From positions 1 through 64,000 of the forward strand of contig NADL03000538.1 of assembly GCA_002205965.3 (NCBI GenBank): a DNA stretch of 64,000 nt. Reading direction: 5' to 3'. This document shows positions 28,743 through 37,394 of this stretch, piece by piece; the stretch's first letter is position 1, and every line of letters begins with the position of its first letter. This DNA comes from Kappaphycus alvarezii. Its lineage: Eukaryota > Rhodophyta > Florideophyceae > Gigartinales > Solieriaceae. The notes under the pieces were generated by a model. That model was not told the origin of the DNA. It saw only the letters and a list, made by a program, of their open reading frames with translations, and ran no database searches. Both the position numbers and the translations under genes were made by a program.

Positions 28743-29162
28743 ATGGCAGTAGAAAACGCAACAGTGCAGGGCATGGTTCCGGTTCTGCAGCGCAATGTCG
28801 TGCTGCTGTTGGAAGCCGGATATCTCTACATGGAGCTCGACAAAACCCGGGAAGCCGAGGAGATCTTCCAAGGCGTGTCGGCACTGGTACCCCACAGTGA
28901 AGTTCCGTGCATGGCCCTCGGTCACCTCTATTTCTCCATGGGACGTTTTGCTGCCGCGCTTAAGGCCCATCAACAGGCTGTTCAGTTGGCACCAGAATCA
29001 GCCGCAGCTCATGCTTCGGTTGGTGAAACCTTTTTCTTTCTGCGTAAGCCCGACGAAGCGCGAACGGCTGTTAAACGTGCGATCGAACTCGACCCTAAAG
29101 GTCCGGCAGGACAATTTGCCGGCCACCTTCGTGAAGCGGATGAGCTCGGGATCTTTGGTTGA
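28743..29162 (+). CDS. TPR chaperone, SycD/LcrH or SctG-like
   Basis: 139 residues with three TPR-like helix pairs, e.g. LLEAGYLYMELDKTREAEEI, ALGHLYFSMGRFAAALKAHQ and ASVGETFFFLRKPDEARTAV. Class II T3SS chaperones and YscG-type proteins have this size and fold and hold hydrophobic substrates (translocators or needle subunits) before export. Its position between the unknown secreted-like gene and sctI suggests one of these is its client. Good start at ATG 28743 after AGGACG. Confidence 0.75.
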   Translation: MAVENATVQGMVPVLQRNVVLLLEAGYLYMELDKTREAEEIFQGVSALVPHSEVPCMALGHLYFSMGRFAAALKAHQQAVQLAPESAAAHASVGETFFFLRKPDEARTAVKRAIELDPKGPAGQFAGHLREADELGIFG

Positions 29163-29303
29163 TTTGAGCCTCCGCTCACAGGGGGAAGCACGGAAGAACG
29201 CCGGGCCGACGGACGTTTTTTCAACCGACAACAACGTGGTCTGGATAAGGTCAGTGGGGAATGGCTCGAGAGCGCTCCGGCGCTGCCTCAGATAGGAGTT
29301 CAT

Positions 29304-29798
29304 ATGGCGGATCCCGTATCAGGCGGCTTAGGACAAGCCGTCAGCGAGCTCATGAAAGAGATGCAACAGGCTCAGTCCGAGCTCACTAAGCTCGAAAAGC
29401 CGGGTGGCAGCGGTCAAGGCGGCGAGGACTTCGGCCAAAAGCTGGACGGCATGCGAACCCAAGAGATTCAAAGCACCAACGAGGTTCAACCCGCCCAAAG
29501 AGCAGCCAACGTTTTGACCCAGGCCAGGATCGAAGCCAACTCTCCAACGATGCGTGTCGGGGAAGCAACCAGCAGCGAACGCTCGCAGATCGCCTCGATG
29601 CTCGACTCGATGGTGAACGGCCAGGATAAGATGTCTCGGATCATGAAGGTGGCGCTGAGTGGGCGCGAATTCAGTCCGTCGGAGTTGATCGCTCTGCAGG
29701 CTGGCGTCTATCGCTTCTCCCAAGAGCTCGATCTCACCTCGAAGGTGATCGAGAAATCCACGTCCGGCATCAAGCAGACGATGAATACCCAGGTGTAA
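29304..29798 (+). CDS. sctI: Type III secretion inner rod protein SctI
   Basis: 164 residues. The C-terminal 50 match the YscI/HrpB inner-rod pattern: FSPSELIALQAGVYRFSQEL then DLTSKVIEKSTSGIKQTMNTQ. The N-terminal two-thirds is polar and Gly-rich, longer than in YscI (about 115). SctI forms the rod/needle adapter inside the inner ring. A clear TAGGAGTT ribosome site precedes ATG 29304, and sctJ follows 69 bases later, the conserved I-J order. Confidence 0.8.
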   Translation: MADPVSGGLGQAVSELMKEMQQAQSELTKLEKPGGSGQGGEDFGQKLDGMRTQEIQSTNEVQPAQRAANVLTQARIEANSPTMRVGEATSSERSQIASMLDSMVNGQDKMSRIMKVALSGREFSPSELIALQAGVYRFSQELDLTSKVIEKSTSGIKQTMNTQV

Positions 29799-29866
29799 AT
29801 CGTCCTTCGACAAGGTCGCCGCACCAGGGGGACGTTGGGGCGGCCAAATCGCAACGGGGAGCAAAC

Positions 29867-30709
29867 GTGAGACTGTATTTTACGATCTGTGTGATGGTTC
29901 TTGGCGCGTGCGCCCGCGATGTGATCGTTCGTGACTTACCGAGTGAGAAGGAAGCCAACGAGATCATCGAAGTGCTCGCCTACGATGGGATCACCGCCAC
30001 CAAAGCGGTGATCGACGACGGCAGAAACAAAGCTTACCAGATCCTCGCCCCCAACAGTCGTCGCCTCGATGCGATCGCGATCCTTAACCAGCACGATCTC
30101 CCTCGGGAGCACAAACCGGGCTATGGGATCTATGGTGAAGGAGGATTGATTCCGAGCGCCAGCCAAGAGAAGGCCAAATTTCTCCAGGCCGTCGAGGGCG
30201 AAATCGAAAATCAATTGCGTCTGATCAGCGGCGTCCTCGACGCGAGTGTCCAAATCGTCATGCCTGAAGATTCAGTTCTACGCGCGAGTGGTGAGGCCCC
30301 ACCGCCGACCACTGCCAGCGTGGCTTTGGTTTATCTACCCGGTGTGGATGATGCCGAGCCGGTGAAGGCCTCGGAAGTCAAAGCGCTGGTATCCCGAGGT
30401 GTCGAGAAATTGACCGAGGATCATGTGACGGTGTTTATGAGCCGAAAAGAGATTTCAGGACTCTTTCGTCGAATTCTCGACAACCCTAATTCGGCACAAG
30501 CAACCGGCTGCAGGGGGTTGCAGTGCTGGAATGTTAACCGGTTGAATTTTGGTGTGGCGTTACTTGCTACCATTATCGTTCTTCTCGCAGTGTTGACGAT
30601 CGTTTTCTACGGCCGCTATCGCGCGCTACACAGTCGTCTCATCCGGCTGCAAGGCCAGATCACACGGGTCAAGCGCCGGCCGGAAGAGAGCCCGAGCAGC
30701 GCTGCTTGA
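29867..30709 (+). CDS. sctJ: Type III secretion inner-ring lipoprotein SctJ
   Basis: 280 residues. The signal peptide ends in the lipobox LGAC (C15). Two ring-building domains follow: first with EANEIIEVLAYDGITATKAV, second with EGEIENQLRLISGVLDASVQ and LVYLPGVDDAEP. A membrane helix near residues 228-245 and a short basic cytoplasmic tail (RRPEES) end it. The length matches SctJ (about 245-280), not FliF (about 550), placing the system in the non-flagellar class. Start GTG 29867 after GGGGAGC. Confidence 0.93.
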   Translation: MRLYFTICVMVLGACARDVIVRDLPSEKEANEIIEVLAYDGITATKAVIDDGRNKAYQILAPNSRRLDAIAILNQHDLPREHKPGYGIYGEGGLIPSASQEKAKFLQAVEGEIENQLRLISGVLDASVQIVMPEDSVLRASGEAPPPTTASVALVYLPGVDDAEPVKASEVKALVSRGVEKLTEDHVTVFMSRKEISGLFRRILDNPNSAQATGCRGLQCWNVNRLNFGVALLATIIVLLAVLTIVFYGRYRALHSRLIRLQGQITRVKRRPEESPSSAA

Positions 30710-30772
30710 GACTCAGCTCAAGCCACGGGCTAGAACGATCTGACGGGTTGATCCCCCCAATGCCTCGGGAGT

Positions 30773-31870
30773 ATGCCATCGATGCACCCTTTTTTTGAGC
30801 CACTCAACGACCGCGACTCGATGCTGCTTCTGACAACACTTACCGTCGGAGGAAGCGACGAGACCGCGATCTTCGAAGGACTACCAGCCACCTCAAAGGC
30901 TCAACTCGACGAGAAGGCCCAAGCTCTCCTGGAGATCCCGAGCAATACACGCATCTCGTTCATGGTGCGCGAAATGAAGCAAGCGTTGGTGAACAGCGAA
31001 AATCGTGGCCTGGATCGTGTCGACCCAACGTGGATCGTCCGAGCGATGAAGGGTGAAAGCGCCCGGGTGGTGGCTTGCCTGATGATGTCGTTGTCCAAGC
31101 CAACAGTGCGCTCGGTGCTCAAGCTTTTACCACCGGGGATCCGAAACGGGCTGCCATCGAGAGATGAAATGAAAAGCGTGCGCCCGGAGATCATTCGGGC
31201 GGTGCGTCAAATCTTCGGACGTCGTTTCATGCCGATGCCTAAGCTTGCACCTCAGGGTTTCCGGTTTCGGGATATTCTCCATTTGGATCGCGGGGATCTC
31301 TTCATCCTGATGCGCACCCTCGGCCTGGTTGAACTCGGCCAAGCTTTCGTATCCGTCGGACCCATGGCGCTCACCGAGTTTTGCCGACGCCTCCCGCGAA
31401 ACAAAGCCGAAGAGCTCATTGGTGCAGTGCGCAGCGCATCGCACACCGATCTCCCCGACCTCAAATATGCCGAGCGTTTTCTCGCCAAGGTGTCTGTCGA
31501 CTTCCATGACACCGAAGAGTTTTTTCAGAAGTCCGGCTTGTGGCGAGCGGCCCGGGCGAGTCTCCTCGAAGAAGATAGCTTCGTCCTCGCCATGCGCCAA
31601 CGGTTACCGAAGAGACCCGGCACGCTGTACGGCGAGTATTTTGAGCGCGCCCGAGAGGCCGGAGACTACCCTGACGACATGCTTCAACGGCTGCAAGATT
31701 CGGTGTTGGTGCGTATTGTCCGCTTATCTCGCCAGGGAGCCATCGACCGGCGTTGGGGGGGCATGGACATGAGCTATTTTGATCACGCCAGCGCGCTGGC
31801 CGCCCTCGCCGATCCCCCAAGACCCGAGTCCGAACAGTGCGCGGCACCGCTCGACATCGAGCCCAACTAG
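30773..31870 (+). CDS. FliG-like protein in the sctK position
   Basis: 365 soluble residues. Segment ESARVVACLMMSLSKPTVRS then VLKLLPPGIRN (about 95-125) resembles the FliG middle-domain pattern (EHPQT...L...P...A..VL..LP). RFRDILHLDRGDLFILMRTL then GLVELGQAFVSVG (about 165-200) resembles the C-terminal repeat that begins F-x-D-[IL]. Leu/Arg-rich helices continue to about 330. Non-flagellar systems usually carry SctK here, between sctJ and sctL, as the adaptor between inner ring and SctQ pods; FliG does the equivalent job in flagella. The FliG call is by motif and synteny; a very divergent SctK is the alternative. Confidence 0.62.
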   Translation: MPSMHPFFEPLNDRDSMLLLTTLTVGGSDETAIFEGLPATSKAQLDEKAQALLEIPSNTRISFMVREMKQALVNSENRGLDRVDPTWIVRAMKGESARVVACLMMSLSKPTVRSVLKLLPPGIRNGLPSRDEMKSVRPEIIRAVRQIFGRRFMPMPKLAPQGFRFRDILHLDRGDLFILMRTLGLVELGQAFVSVGPMALTEFCRRLPRNKAEELIGAVRSASHTDLPDLKYAERFLAKVSVDFHDTEEFFQKSGLWRAARASLLEEDSFVLAMRQRLPKRPGTLYGEYFERAREAGDYPDDMLQRLQDSVLVRIVRLSRQGAIDRRWGGMDMSYFDHASALAALADPPRPESEQCAAPLDIEPN

Positions 31871-31934
31871 GTGCGTCAACGCGCCTCGTGGCAGCCTTCC
31901 AGCTCATTGACCTTCGTGGCACAGTAAGCCTGCT

Positions 31935-32618
31935 ATGGCCAAGGTGATCAAAGGCTCACAGACCTTCGAGTCCTCGGATGCGGCTCCCGGTGAACACGAC
32001 TTCGGCGATTCATCGCCGAGGCACGCGGCGCATATCCACAAGAGAGCAAATATCGAAGCGAAGAGCGAGCGCCAGCGCATCCTCGACGAGGCGGCTTCTA
32101 CCCGAGATCAGATGCTCCAAACGGCCCAAGAACAAGCTGAGCATCTCCGCCAGCAAGCCCAGGAAGAAGGCTATCGGGCGGGCAAGGCCGAGGCCGTGCA
32201 GGATCTGCAACGGCTGGTAGCCGAGGCTACCGCGCGCTTCCAGAGCATCGAAGCCCAAATCGAGCCTCAGTTGCGAGAACTTGCCATCACCATCGCACGA
32301 CGGATTTTGGGTCAAGAGCTGACATCGCATCCAGAGGCGGTGGTTGGCATCGTTAAACAGGCACTCAGCGACAAAGCCGGTACCCGCCGCGAAGTTTATC
32401 TCCGGGTGCATCCAGAAGACTATCGATTGGTGAAAGACAGTCGGAGCGACTTGGTGGAAGTTCTCACCCGCTGCAAGGAAATCGGCATTCGTGAAGATGC
32501 CACGGTCGCTCGCCACGGCGTGGTCATCGAAACCGAGGCCGGCAGTATCGATGCTCAGCTCGAAACTCAACTTGAGATCTTTGAGCGCGTGTTGCTTGAC
32601 GTCGGCCGAGGCCGCTGA
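31935..32618 (+). CDS. sctL: Type III secretion stator protein SctL
   Basis: 227 residues in FliH/YscL layout. Residues 35-90 are a charged coiled coil (ERQRILDEAASTRDQMLQTA, QEQAEHLRQQAQEEGYRAGK). The C-terminal domain has LAITIARRILGQELTSHPEA, RREVYLRVHPEDYRL and GIREDATVARHGVVIETEAG. It links the SctN ATPase to SctQ. Two bases separate it from sctN. Confidence 0.9.
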   Translation: MAKVIKGSQTFESSDAAPGEHDFGDSSPRHAAHIHKRANIEAKSERQRILDEAASTRDQMLQTAQEQAEHLRQQAQEEGYRAGKAEAVQDLQRLVAEATARFQSIEAQIEPQLRELAITIARRILGQELTSHPEAVVGIVKQALSDKAGTRREVYLRVHPEDYRLVKDSRSDLVEVLTRCKEIGIREDATVARHGVVIETEAGSIDAQLETQLEIFERVLLDVGRGR

Positions 32619-32620
32619 CA

Positions 32621-33967
32621 ATGCCATTGAATTCTAATCTCCCGGTTATCGATCTCTCACCGTACATCCGGGCGGTGGATGAAACCGAAACGATTCTTGT
32701 CCGCGGTCGAGTGACCGAGGTCACCGGGCTTGTGCTCAAGGCGACCATTCCCGGGGTCCGTATCGGCGAGATGTGTTATATCGATACCGGATTCGGCAAA
32801 CGCATCATCAGCGAAGTTGTGGGGTTCAAAGATGAAGCCGTGATGCTCATGCCGCTGAATGACGCCTACGGTATCGGGCCCGATTGTGAGGTGTTATCCA
32901 CTGGCCGGCAGTTCTCGATCCGCTGTGGTCCTGGTATCCTAGGACGTATCCTCGACGGCTTGGGTCGACCCATCGACGACGGTCCAGAGCTCCTCAGCGT
33001 ACCTGACCTCATCGATTGGGAGGTCGATCGACCCGCACCGAACGCGATGAAAAGAAAGCGAGTGACCGAGCCTCTGGCGATGGGAGTGCGAGCTATCGAT
33101 GGCCTACTCACCGTCGGGTTGGGGCAGCGCGTGGGTTTATTCGCGGGCTCCGGGGTCGGCAAATCGACTCTGATGGGTCAGATCGTCCGCAACACCGAGG
33201 CTGAAGTCGTTGTTACGTGCTTGGTCGGCGAGCGTGGCCGCGAAGTGCGGGATTTTCTTGAGGAGTCTCTCGGCGAAGAAGGCGTTCGTAAATCGGTAAC
33301 GGTCGTGGCAACCTCAGATCAGCCGTCGTTGGTGCGCCTGAAGTCGGCGTTTGTCGCCACAGCGATCGCCGAGTGGTTTCGCGACCAAGGCAAACGCGTG
33401 CTGTTTATGATGGATTCGGCGACGCGCTTCGCCAGGGCCCAGCGTGAGATTGGACTCGCTATCGGCGAGCCCCCGGCACGCCAGGGCTACCCCCCCAGTG
33501 TGTTCGCCCAGATCCCCCGACTGATGGAACGCACCGGAAATAACGAGGTGGGCTCAATCACCGCCATCTACACCGTGCTGGTCCAAGCTGGGGACATGGA
33601 TGAGCCCATCGCTGACGAGGTACGCGGTATTCTCGACGGACATATCATTCTGAATCGGGAGCTTGGTTCCCGAAATCATTGGCCAGCGATCGATGTACCG
33701 GTTTCATTATCCCGTGTGATGAATAGCATTGTCGAAGATCCCCATCGCGAGGCTGCTGGAAAACTGCGCGAGGTGCTGGCGACGTACGAAAAACAACGCG
33801 ACCTGATTCTCCTCGGTGCCTACCACTATGGCAGCGACCCCAAAACCGACCATGCGATCGACAAGATCGAGGAAGTCGAAGCCTTTTTAAAACAAAGCCT
33901 TGCCGAGAAGGACGACCTCAGCCAGACCGTTCAGCGGCTGGTCGGTATGTTTTCAACGGCGATCTGA
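32621..33967 (+). CDS. sctN: Type III secretion ATPase SctN
   Basis: 448 residues, F1-beta-like. Walker A is GSGVGKST (G176-T183), Walker B VLFMMDSATRFA; ERGREVRDF, EPPARQGYPPSVFAQIPRLM and the SRVMNSIVEDPH stretch are all present. The hexamer unfolds substrates and removes chaperones at the export gate. The length and motifs are intact, so the enzyme should be active. sctO follows after two bases. Confidence 0.96.
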   Translation: MPLNSNLPVIDLSPYIRAVDETETILVRGRVTEVTGLVLKATIPGVRIGEMCYIDTGFGKRIISEVVGFKDEAVMLMPLNDAYGIGPDCEVLSTGRQFSIRCGPGILGRILDGLGRPIDDGPELLSVPDLIDWEVDRPAPNAMKRKRVTEPLAMGVRAIDGLLTVGLGQRVGLFAGSGVGKSTLMGQIVRNTEAEVVVTCLVGERGREVRDFLEESLGEEGVRKSVTVVATSDQPSLVRLKSAFVATAIAEWFRDQGKRVLFMMDSATRFARAQREIGLAIGEPPARQGYPPSVFAQIPRLMERTGNNEVGSITAIYTVLVQAGDMDEPIADEVRGILDGHIILNRELGSRNHWPAIDVPVSLSRVMNSIVEDPHREAAGKLREVLATYEKQRDLILLGAYHYGSDPKTDHAIDKIEEVEAFLKQSLAEKDDLSQTVQRLVGMFSTAI

Positions 33968-33969
33968 GA

Positions 33970-34464
33970 ATGGCCGCTCGTGAGGAATATCGTCTCCAGA
34001 CGCTACTCAAGCTGCGCGAGCGAAAAAAAGACGAAGCCGAGCACGAGCTCATGACTCGGCTCAAGGCACTCCATCAGGAGCAAAAACGCCTCCACGACAT
34101 GGAAGGCGAGCTCGAGCGAACCATCGCACGACGCAAGGCCAGAATGCGGGACTATGGCGAGAAGTCGATGCGGGGCGAAATGAACGCTCAGAGTGTGGCA
34201 AGCGCCAACGGTTATATCGATCATTTGAGGAAACAGGAGTCGGCGCAAAAGTCCGTCATCGAAGGCCAAAAAGGGGTGATCCGCCAACGTCAAAGCGACG
34301 TTGACGCTGCGCGTCGCGACGTCGTTATCGCTTCTCAGGAGCTCCAAGCGCTCGAAAAACATCGTGAGACATGGGTCAAGAAGCGTCAGCGCGAGGAGCA
34401 AAGGCGCGAAGAGAACAGCATGGACGAGATCGCCCTAGCGATCCGCCGAAGCCGAGGCGAATAA
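33970..34464 (+). CDS. sctO: Type III secretion stalk protein SctO
   Basis: 164 residues, nearly all in one antiparallel coiled coil: LLKLRERKKDEAEHELMTRL through LEKHRETWVKKRQREEQRRE. Family FliJ/YscO. It inserts in the SctN ring and contacts SctV, linking ATP use to the gate. Directly follows sctN, as is usual. Confidence 0.85.
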   Translation: MAAREEYRLQTLLKLRERKKDEAEHELMTRLKALHQEQKRLHDMEGELERTIARRKARMRDYGEKSMRGEMNAQSVASANGYIDHLRKQESAQKSVIEGQKGVIRQRQSDVDAARRDVVIASQELQALEKHRETWVKKRQREEQRREENSMDEIALAIRRSRGE

Positions 34465-34555
34465 AGGCTCGTTCGATCGAGCAACGCCACGCGTTGGTGA
34501 AGCCCGAGCAAACACGAAAAACACCAACCGAAAACCCCACTTCGGACTATGTATC

Positions 34556-34669
34556 ATGGGGCGCTACCGTAAACTCATCCCACCGGGCACTCGGCGTGAC
34601 GCCGTCGCGTGCACTGCCGGGTCCGATGGATTCAACACGGCAACGACCCCGAATAGAAATCGATCATGA
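34556..34669 (+). CDS. Possible 37-codon ORF before sctP
   Basis: ATG 34556 begins MGRYRKLIPPGTRRDAVA and the frame ends in a TGA overlapping the sctP start as ATGA. No ribosome site or family is seen. It is the only frame filling the 200-base sctO-sctP spacer. It may be a leader that couples translation, or chance. Confidence 0.2.
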   Translation: MGRYRKLIPPGTRRDAVACTAGSDGFNTATTPNRNRS

Positions 34670-35499
34670 CCAAGGTCAACGACAAGCGAGAGCAGCAACG
34701 CGCCGAGCAAGCCCGGGCCGAAAAGCGCGTGCAGTGCAAATCGCGGCAACAATCCGACGATTTTGCCCGTCTCGTCGGCCAGAAACAAAAACCCGCTGTC
34801 GAGAAAAAAAGTAGGCTCAAGCGGCAGCACAACCGAGAGAGCGCTCAACCGAGCGCTCGCGGAGGGCAACGAGCCGATAACGCCCTCCTCGCTCGCCAAG
34901 GGATCCAAGCCCATCCATTCCAGCACTTCGTCGCTCAAAAGGGCAAAGAAGATCCCCGGCACGCCAGAGACGAAGTGACACATTCGAGCGCAAACGCTCA
35001 AGAAACGCGCGACGGCATGGATTTGAACCCACAGGACCGAATTGCCGCCGTCAACCGTGATGAGCAAGGCGAAAGCCAGACCGGAGACGGAGGACTCGGG
35101 AGCGACGCCCAAAACGATCACCAAGACTCGAACTCGGCCGGAAGCCCCCCCCCAAGTAGCGTGAATGAGGTTGCTGCCGGATCGTCACCAAGCGCGCCTG
35201 TCGCAGGCGCTCCGCGGTCAAAGCTACCAGCGGCAGTCATCGAAAAAATCGTCAAGCAGGTGGCGGTCGGCGTCAACCCCGCGGGCATGAGCGAGGTTCA
35301 TATTGACTTCCAAGGCAGCGGACTCGACGGCACGAGCATCGTGCTGACCTCAAAGGGTTCAAAGATCTACGCCAGAGTCTTTACCGACAACCGAAACCTT
35401 GGGCGACTATTCAAAGCGAGCCACACCGAACTTGCTCGAGCGCTGCGCAAAGGCGCAAATCTCTCCCTGGAGGAGCTCGAGGTGATGGGCACAGCGTGA
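34666..35499 (+). CDS. sctP: Type III secretion needle-length/substrate-switch protein SctP (HpaP/FliK-like)
   Basis: 277 residues. Residues 1-180 are very polar (Gln/Arg/Ser/Asp) and disordered, the ruler part. Residues 187-277 match the HpaP/FliK C-terminal domain: AAVIEKIVKQVAVGVN, GMSEVHIDFQGSGLDGTSIV and LGRLFKASHTELARALRKGA. SctP measures needle length and makes SctU switch from needle to late substrates. The location between sctO and sctQ is canonical. Confidence 0.82.
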   Translation: MTKVNDKREQQRAEQARAEKRVQCKSRQQSDDFARLVGQKQKPAVEKKSRLKRQHNRESAQPSARGGQRADNALLARQGIQAHPFQHFVAQKGKEDPRHARDEVTHSSANAQETRDGMDLNPQDRIAAVNRDEQGESQTGDGGLGSDAQNDHQDSNSAGSPPPSSVNEVAAGSSPSAPVAGAPRSKLPAAVIEKIVKQVAVGVNPAGMSEVHIDFQGSGLDGTSIVLTSKGSKIYARVFTDNRNLGRLFKASHTELARALRKGANLSLEELEVMGTA

Positions 35500-35601
35500 G
35501 TACCTTGCGCGCGATGACGCCACTGAGCTACGGTTGTCGGTTAAACAAATGAATCGCATCGGCCGGGCGCGTGCGCTCAGCACGAAAGCTCCCTGACACC
35601 T

Positions 35602-36867
35602 ATGACGTCGGTCCGCCCTTTCCGCTTCACCGATCTTCCGCGCTACAGCGCAGAAGCGGCAAGCATTCAGCGCAGCTTCAGCGCTTATCTGACCCAACGC
35701 CCGTTTCAGCGCGATTTTCTGCCCATGCTGGGCGTCTTGGTGGAAGACTACGTCAAGTCTCCGTGCAGATTCTCGGACCTCGCGCTTGACCCCCTCGCGC
35801 GCGGTGACCTCTCCGCGCTTTTTCCCATAACAGGCTGCTTTATCGCCTTGGGTGCCGCCCCTACCGACCACAAGATCCTCGTCGATCTCGATGCGACGAT
35901 CGCCAACGTGGTTGTCGAGCACGTGCTCGGGGGTCAAGGCGACGCCGAGCGGGCACCCCGCCCGTTGACAGAGATCGAGCAAGGGGTGCTCTCGTTCGTG
36001 ATCCTCAAGGTGATCGCGGCGGTGCACGCAGGCTGGCAATCCGGCCGCGAGATCGCTCTAAGCCTGGATCGCTTCGCGTCCGGCATCGACGAACTCCGCG
36101 ATATCATCGACTCGGAATCGGGCTATTACCGGCTCGGGGCGAGCTTCGCGGTGGGCCAGCATATCGGCTATGTCCGCGTGCTCTTGCCGTTCTCGCTGAT
36201 CACCTCGAGTTTCCGCTCGCCGCTGCCACAAAGCGATCCGAGCCGTGAAGAGCTCGCCTACATGCAACACGTGTTCAGAAGTTTGCCGGTCGTCACGGTA
36301 TCAGCGGTGGTCGAAGCCGCCCGACTCGCCCTTGGCGAAGCCGAACTGGCGCAACTCGAAGCAGGTGACATTATCGTCCTCGACGATCACGAACTTGCAT
36401 TAGGTTCGGGAACATTGGTTGGCTACGCTTGTGTTCGCCTAGGACGCGGAAAAAACGGCGGGTTGCGGGTGCGGCTACACCCCGACGGCGAGCGTTCTCG
36501 CATTGAGATCGTTGATATCGTGGTTCAAGAGGAGCCGCAGGAGGAATCGATGGACGAGCACGACGAAGCGCCAGCGGATGAAGTCGAAGCGACAGTGGAA
36601 GACCGAGACAATCTCGCCGGCACGGAAAACCTTCTTCGCGACGTGCCGGCGCCCGTGGTGGTCGAACTAAGCCGAATCAGCATGAGCACCTCGCAGGTGG
36701 TGCGGCTCCGCGCCGGCCAGATCTTGCGCCTTCCTCGCGGCGCCCATGACCCGGTCGACCTCACCGTGCATGGCCAGCTCTTCGCCCGGGGAGAACTTAT
36801 CGAAGTCGAAGGTGAGCTCGGAGTGCGGCTTTTGAAGGTCGTCGGTGCACCGGGGCCAAGCTCTTGA
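35602..36867 (+). CDS. sctQ: Type III secretion sorting-platform protein SctQ (FliM-FliN-like)
   Basis: 421 residues. The first 230 look like the FliM middle domain (LFPITGCFIALGAAP, LVDLDATIANVVVEHVLGGQ, RPLTEIEQGVLSFVILKVIA). A first SpoA domain spans about 235-312 (LAQLEAGDIIVLDDHELALG), an acidic linker follows, and a second SpoA domain spans about 352-415 (LRAGQILRLPRGAHDPVDLT). SctQ forms pods under the export apparatus. The FliM-like N-part is longer and clearer than in many SctQ proteins. An internal start for a short SctQ-C product is listed separately. fliO overlaps its stop. Confidence 0.88.
   Translation: MTSVRPFRFTDLPRYSAEAASIQRSFSAYLTQRPFQRDFLPMLGVLVEDYVKSPCRFSDLALDPLARGDLSALFPITGCFIALGAAPTDHKILVDLDATIANVVVEHVLGGQGDAERAPRPLTEIEQGVLSFVILKVIAAVHAGWQSGREIALSLDRFASGIDELRDIIDSESGYYRLGASFAVGQHIGYVRVLLPFSLITSSFRSPLPQSDPSREELAYMQHVFRSLPVVTVSAVVEAARLALGEAELAQLEAGDIIVLDDHELALGSGTLVGYACVRLGRGKNGGLRVRLHPDGERSRIEIVDIVVQEEPQEESMDEHDEAPADEVEATVEDRDNLAGTENLLRDVPAPVVVELSRISMSTSQVVRLRAGQILRLPRGAHDPVDLTVHGQLFARGELIEVEGELGVRLLKVVGAPGPSS
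36550..36867 (+). CDS. Possible internal translation product SctQ-C
   Basis: In-frame ATG 36550 (Met317 of SctQ) is preceded at 5 bases by GCAGGAGGAATCG, a near-perfect Shine-Dalgarno site within the coding sequence. Translation from here would give 105 residues containing only the acidic linker and second SpoA domain. YscQ, SpaO and other SctQ genes are known to make such a short product, which dimerises and binds the long form. The placement is exactly as in those genes. Not proven from sequence. Confidence 0.5.
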   Translation: MDEHDEAPADEVEATVEDRDNLAGTENLLRDVPAPVVVELSRISMSTSQVVRLRAGQILRLPRGAHDPVDLTVHGQLFARGELIEVEGELGVRLLKVVGAPGPSS

Positions 36868-37394
36868 ACACAACGTATCGGGGTGTCGGGGGGTTCGTCA
36901 TTGCAACCTTGCTGGTTTTCAGCCCAACCACGAAAAGTGCGGGCCAAAGTACGACGGGATCACCAGCCAAGTCGCCCCCGAGTGAAGCCAGCCAAGCGGC
37001 GCCTGACAACCAGGCGCCCGGCAAACCTCCGGAGTCGGCCTACGACCGCATGTTGCGCAACACCAACAAGTCTGCACCCAAGGAGCGCTCCCTCACCACT
37101 CAGCTGATCCAAACCCTGTTGGCGCTCGGACTGGTCATCGGTCTCATCTACCTCCTGTTCAAGGTCGGCCTTGGTCGCTTTCTCCCCGGCTCCCAGATGG
37201 CGTCGTTCGGCAAGCGAGGAGATCAAGAGATCCGAGTGGCGGACCGCATCGCCATCGATGCGAAGAATTCGGTCGTGATCCTCGAGATCGCCAACCAACG
37301 TCGCATTCTCGTGGGAAGCGGCGAGCGTGGCGTCGATTTCCTCTGCGAACTTGAGGACGTCACGCCAGCGTCAGAGGCCGAGGAGCCGGTATGA
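36864..37394 (+). CDS. FliO-like export apparatus protein
   Basis: 176 residues. An N-terminal signal-like helix is followed by a Pro/Ala-rich stretch. A membrane helix (QTLLALGLVIGLIYLLFKVG, about 91-110) is followed by GDQEIRVADRIAIDAKNSVV and VVILEIANQRRILVGS, the FliO cytoplasmic signature. FliO assists FliP folding in flagellar export and is usually missing from non-flagellar systems, yet here it directly precedes sctR as fliO precedes fliP. TTG start at 36864 overlaps the sctQ stop (TTGA); 3' end overlaps the sctR start (ATGA). Confidence 0.75.
   Translation: MNTTYRGVGGFVIATLLVFSPTTKSAGQSTTGSPAKSPPSEASQAAPDNQAPGKPPESAYDRMLRNTNKSAPKERSLTTQLIQTLLALGLVIGLIYLLFKVGLGRFLPGSQMASFGKRGDQEIRVADRIAIDAKNSVVILEIANQRRILVGSGERGVDFLCELEDVTPASEAEEPV

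Noticed and set aside
34371-34814. 147-codon frame over the end of sctO and start of sctP
   Set aside because: It overlaps two supported genes on the same strand and has low-complexity Arg-rich content.
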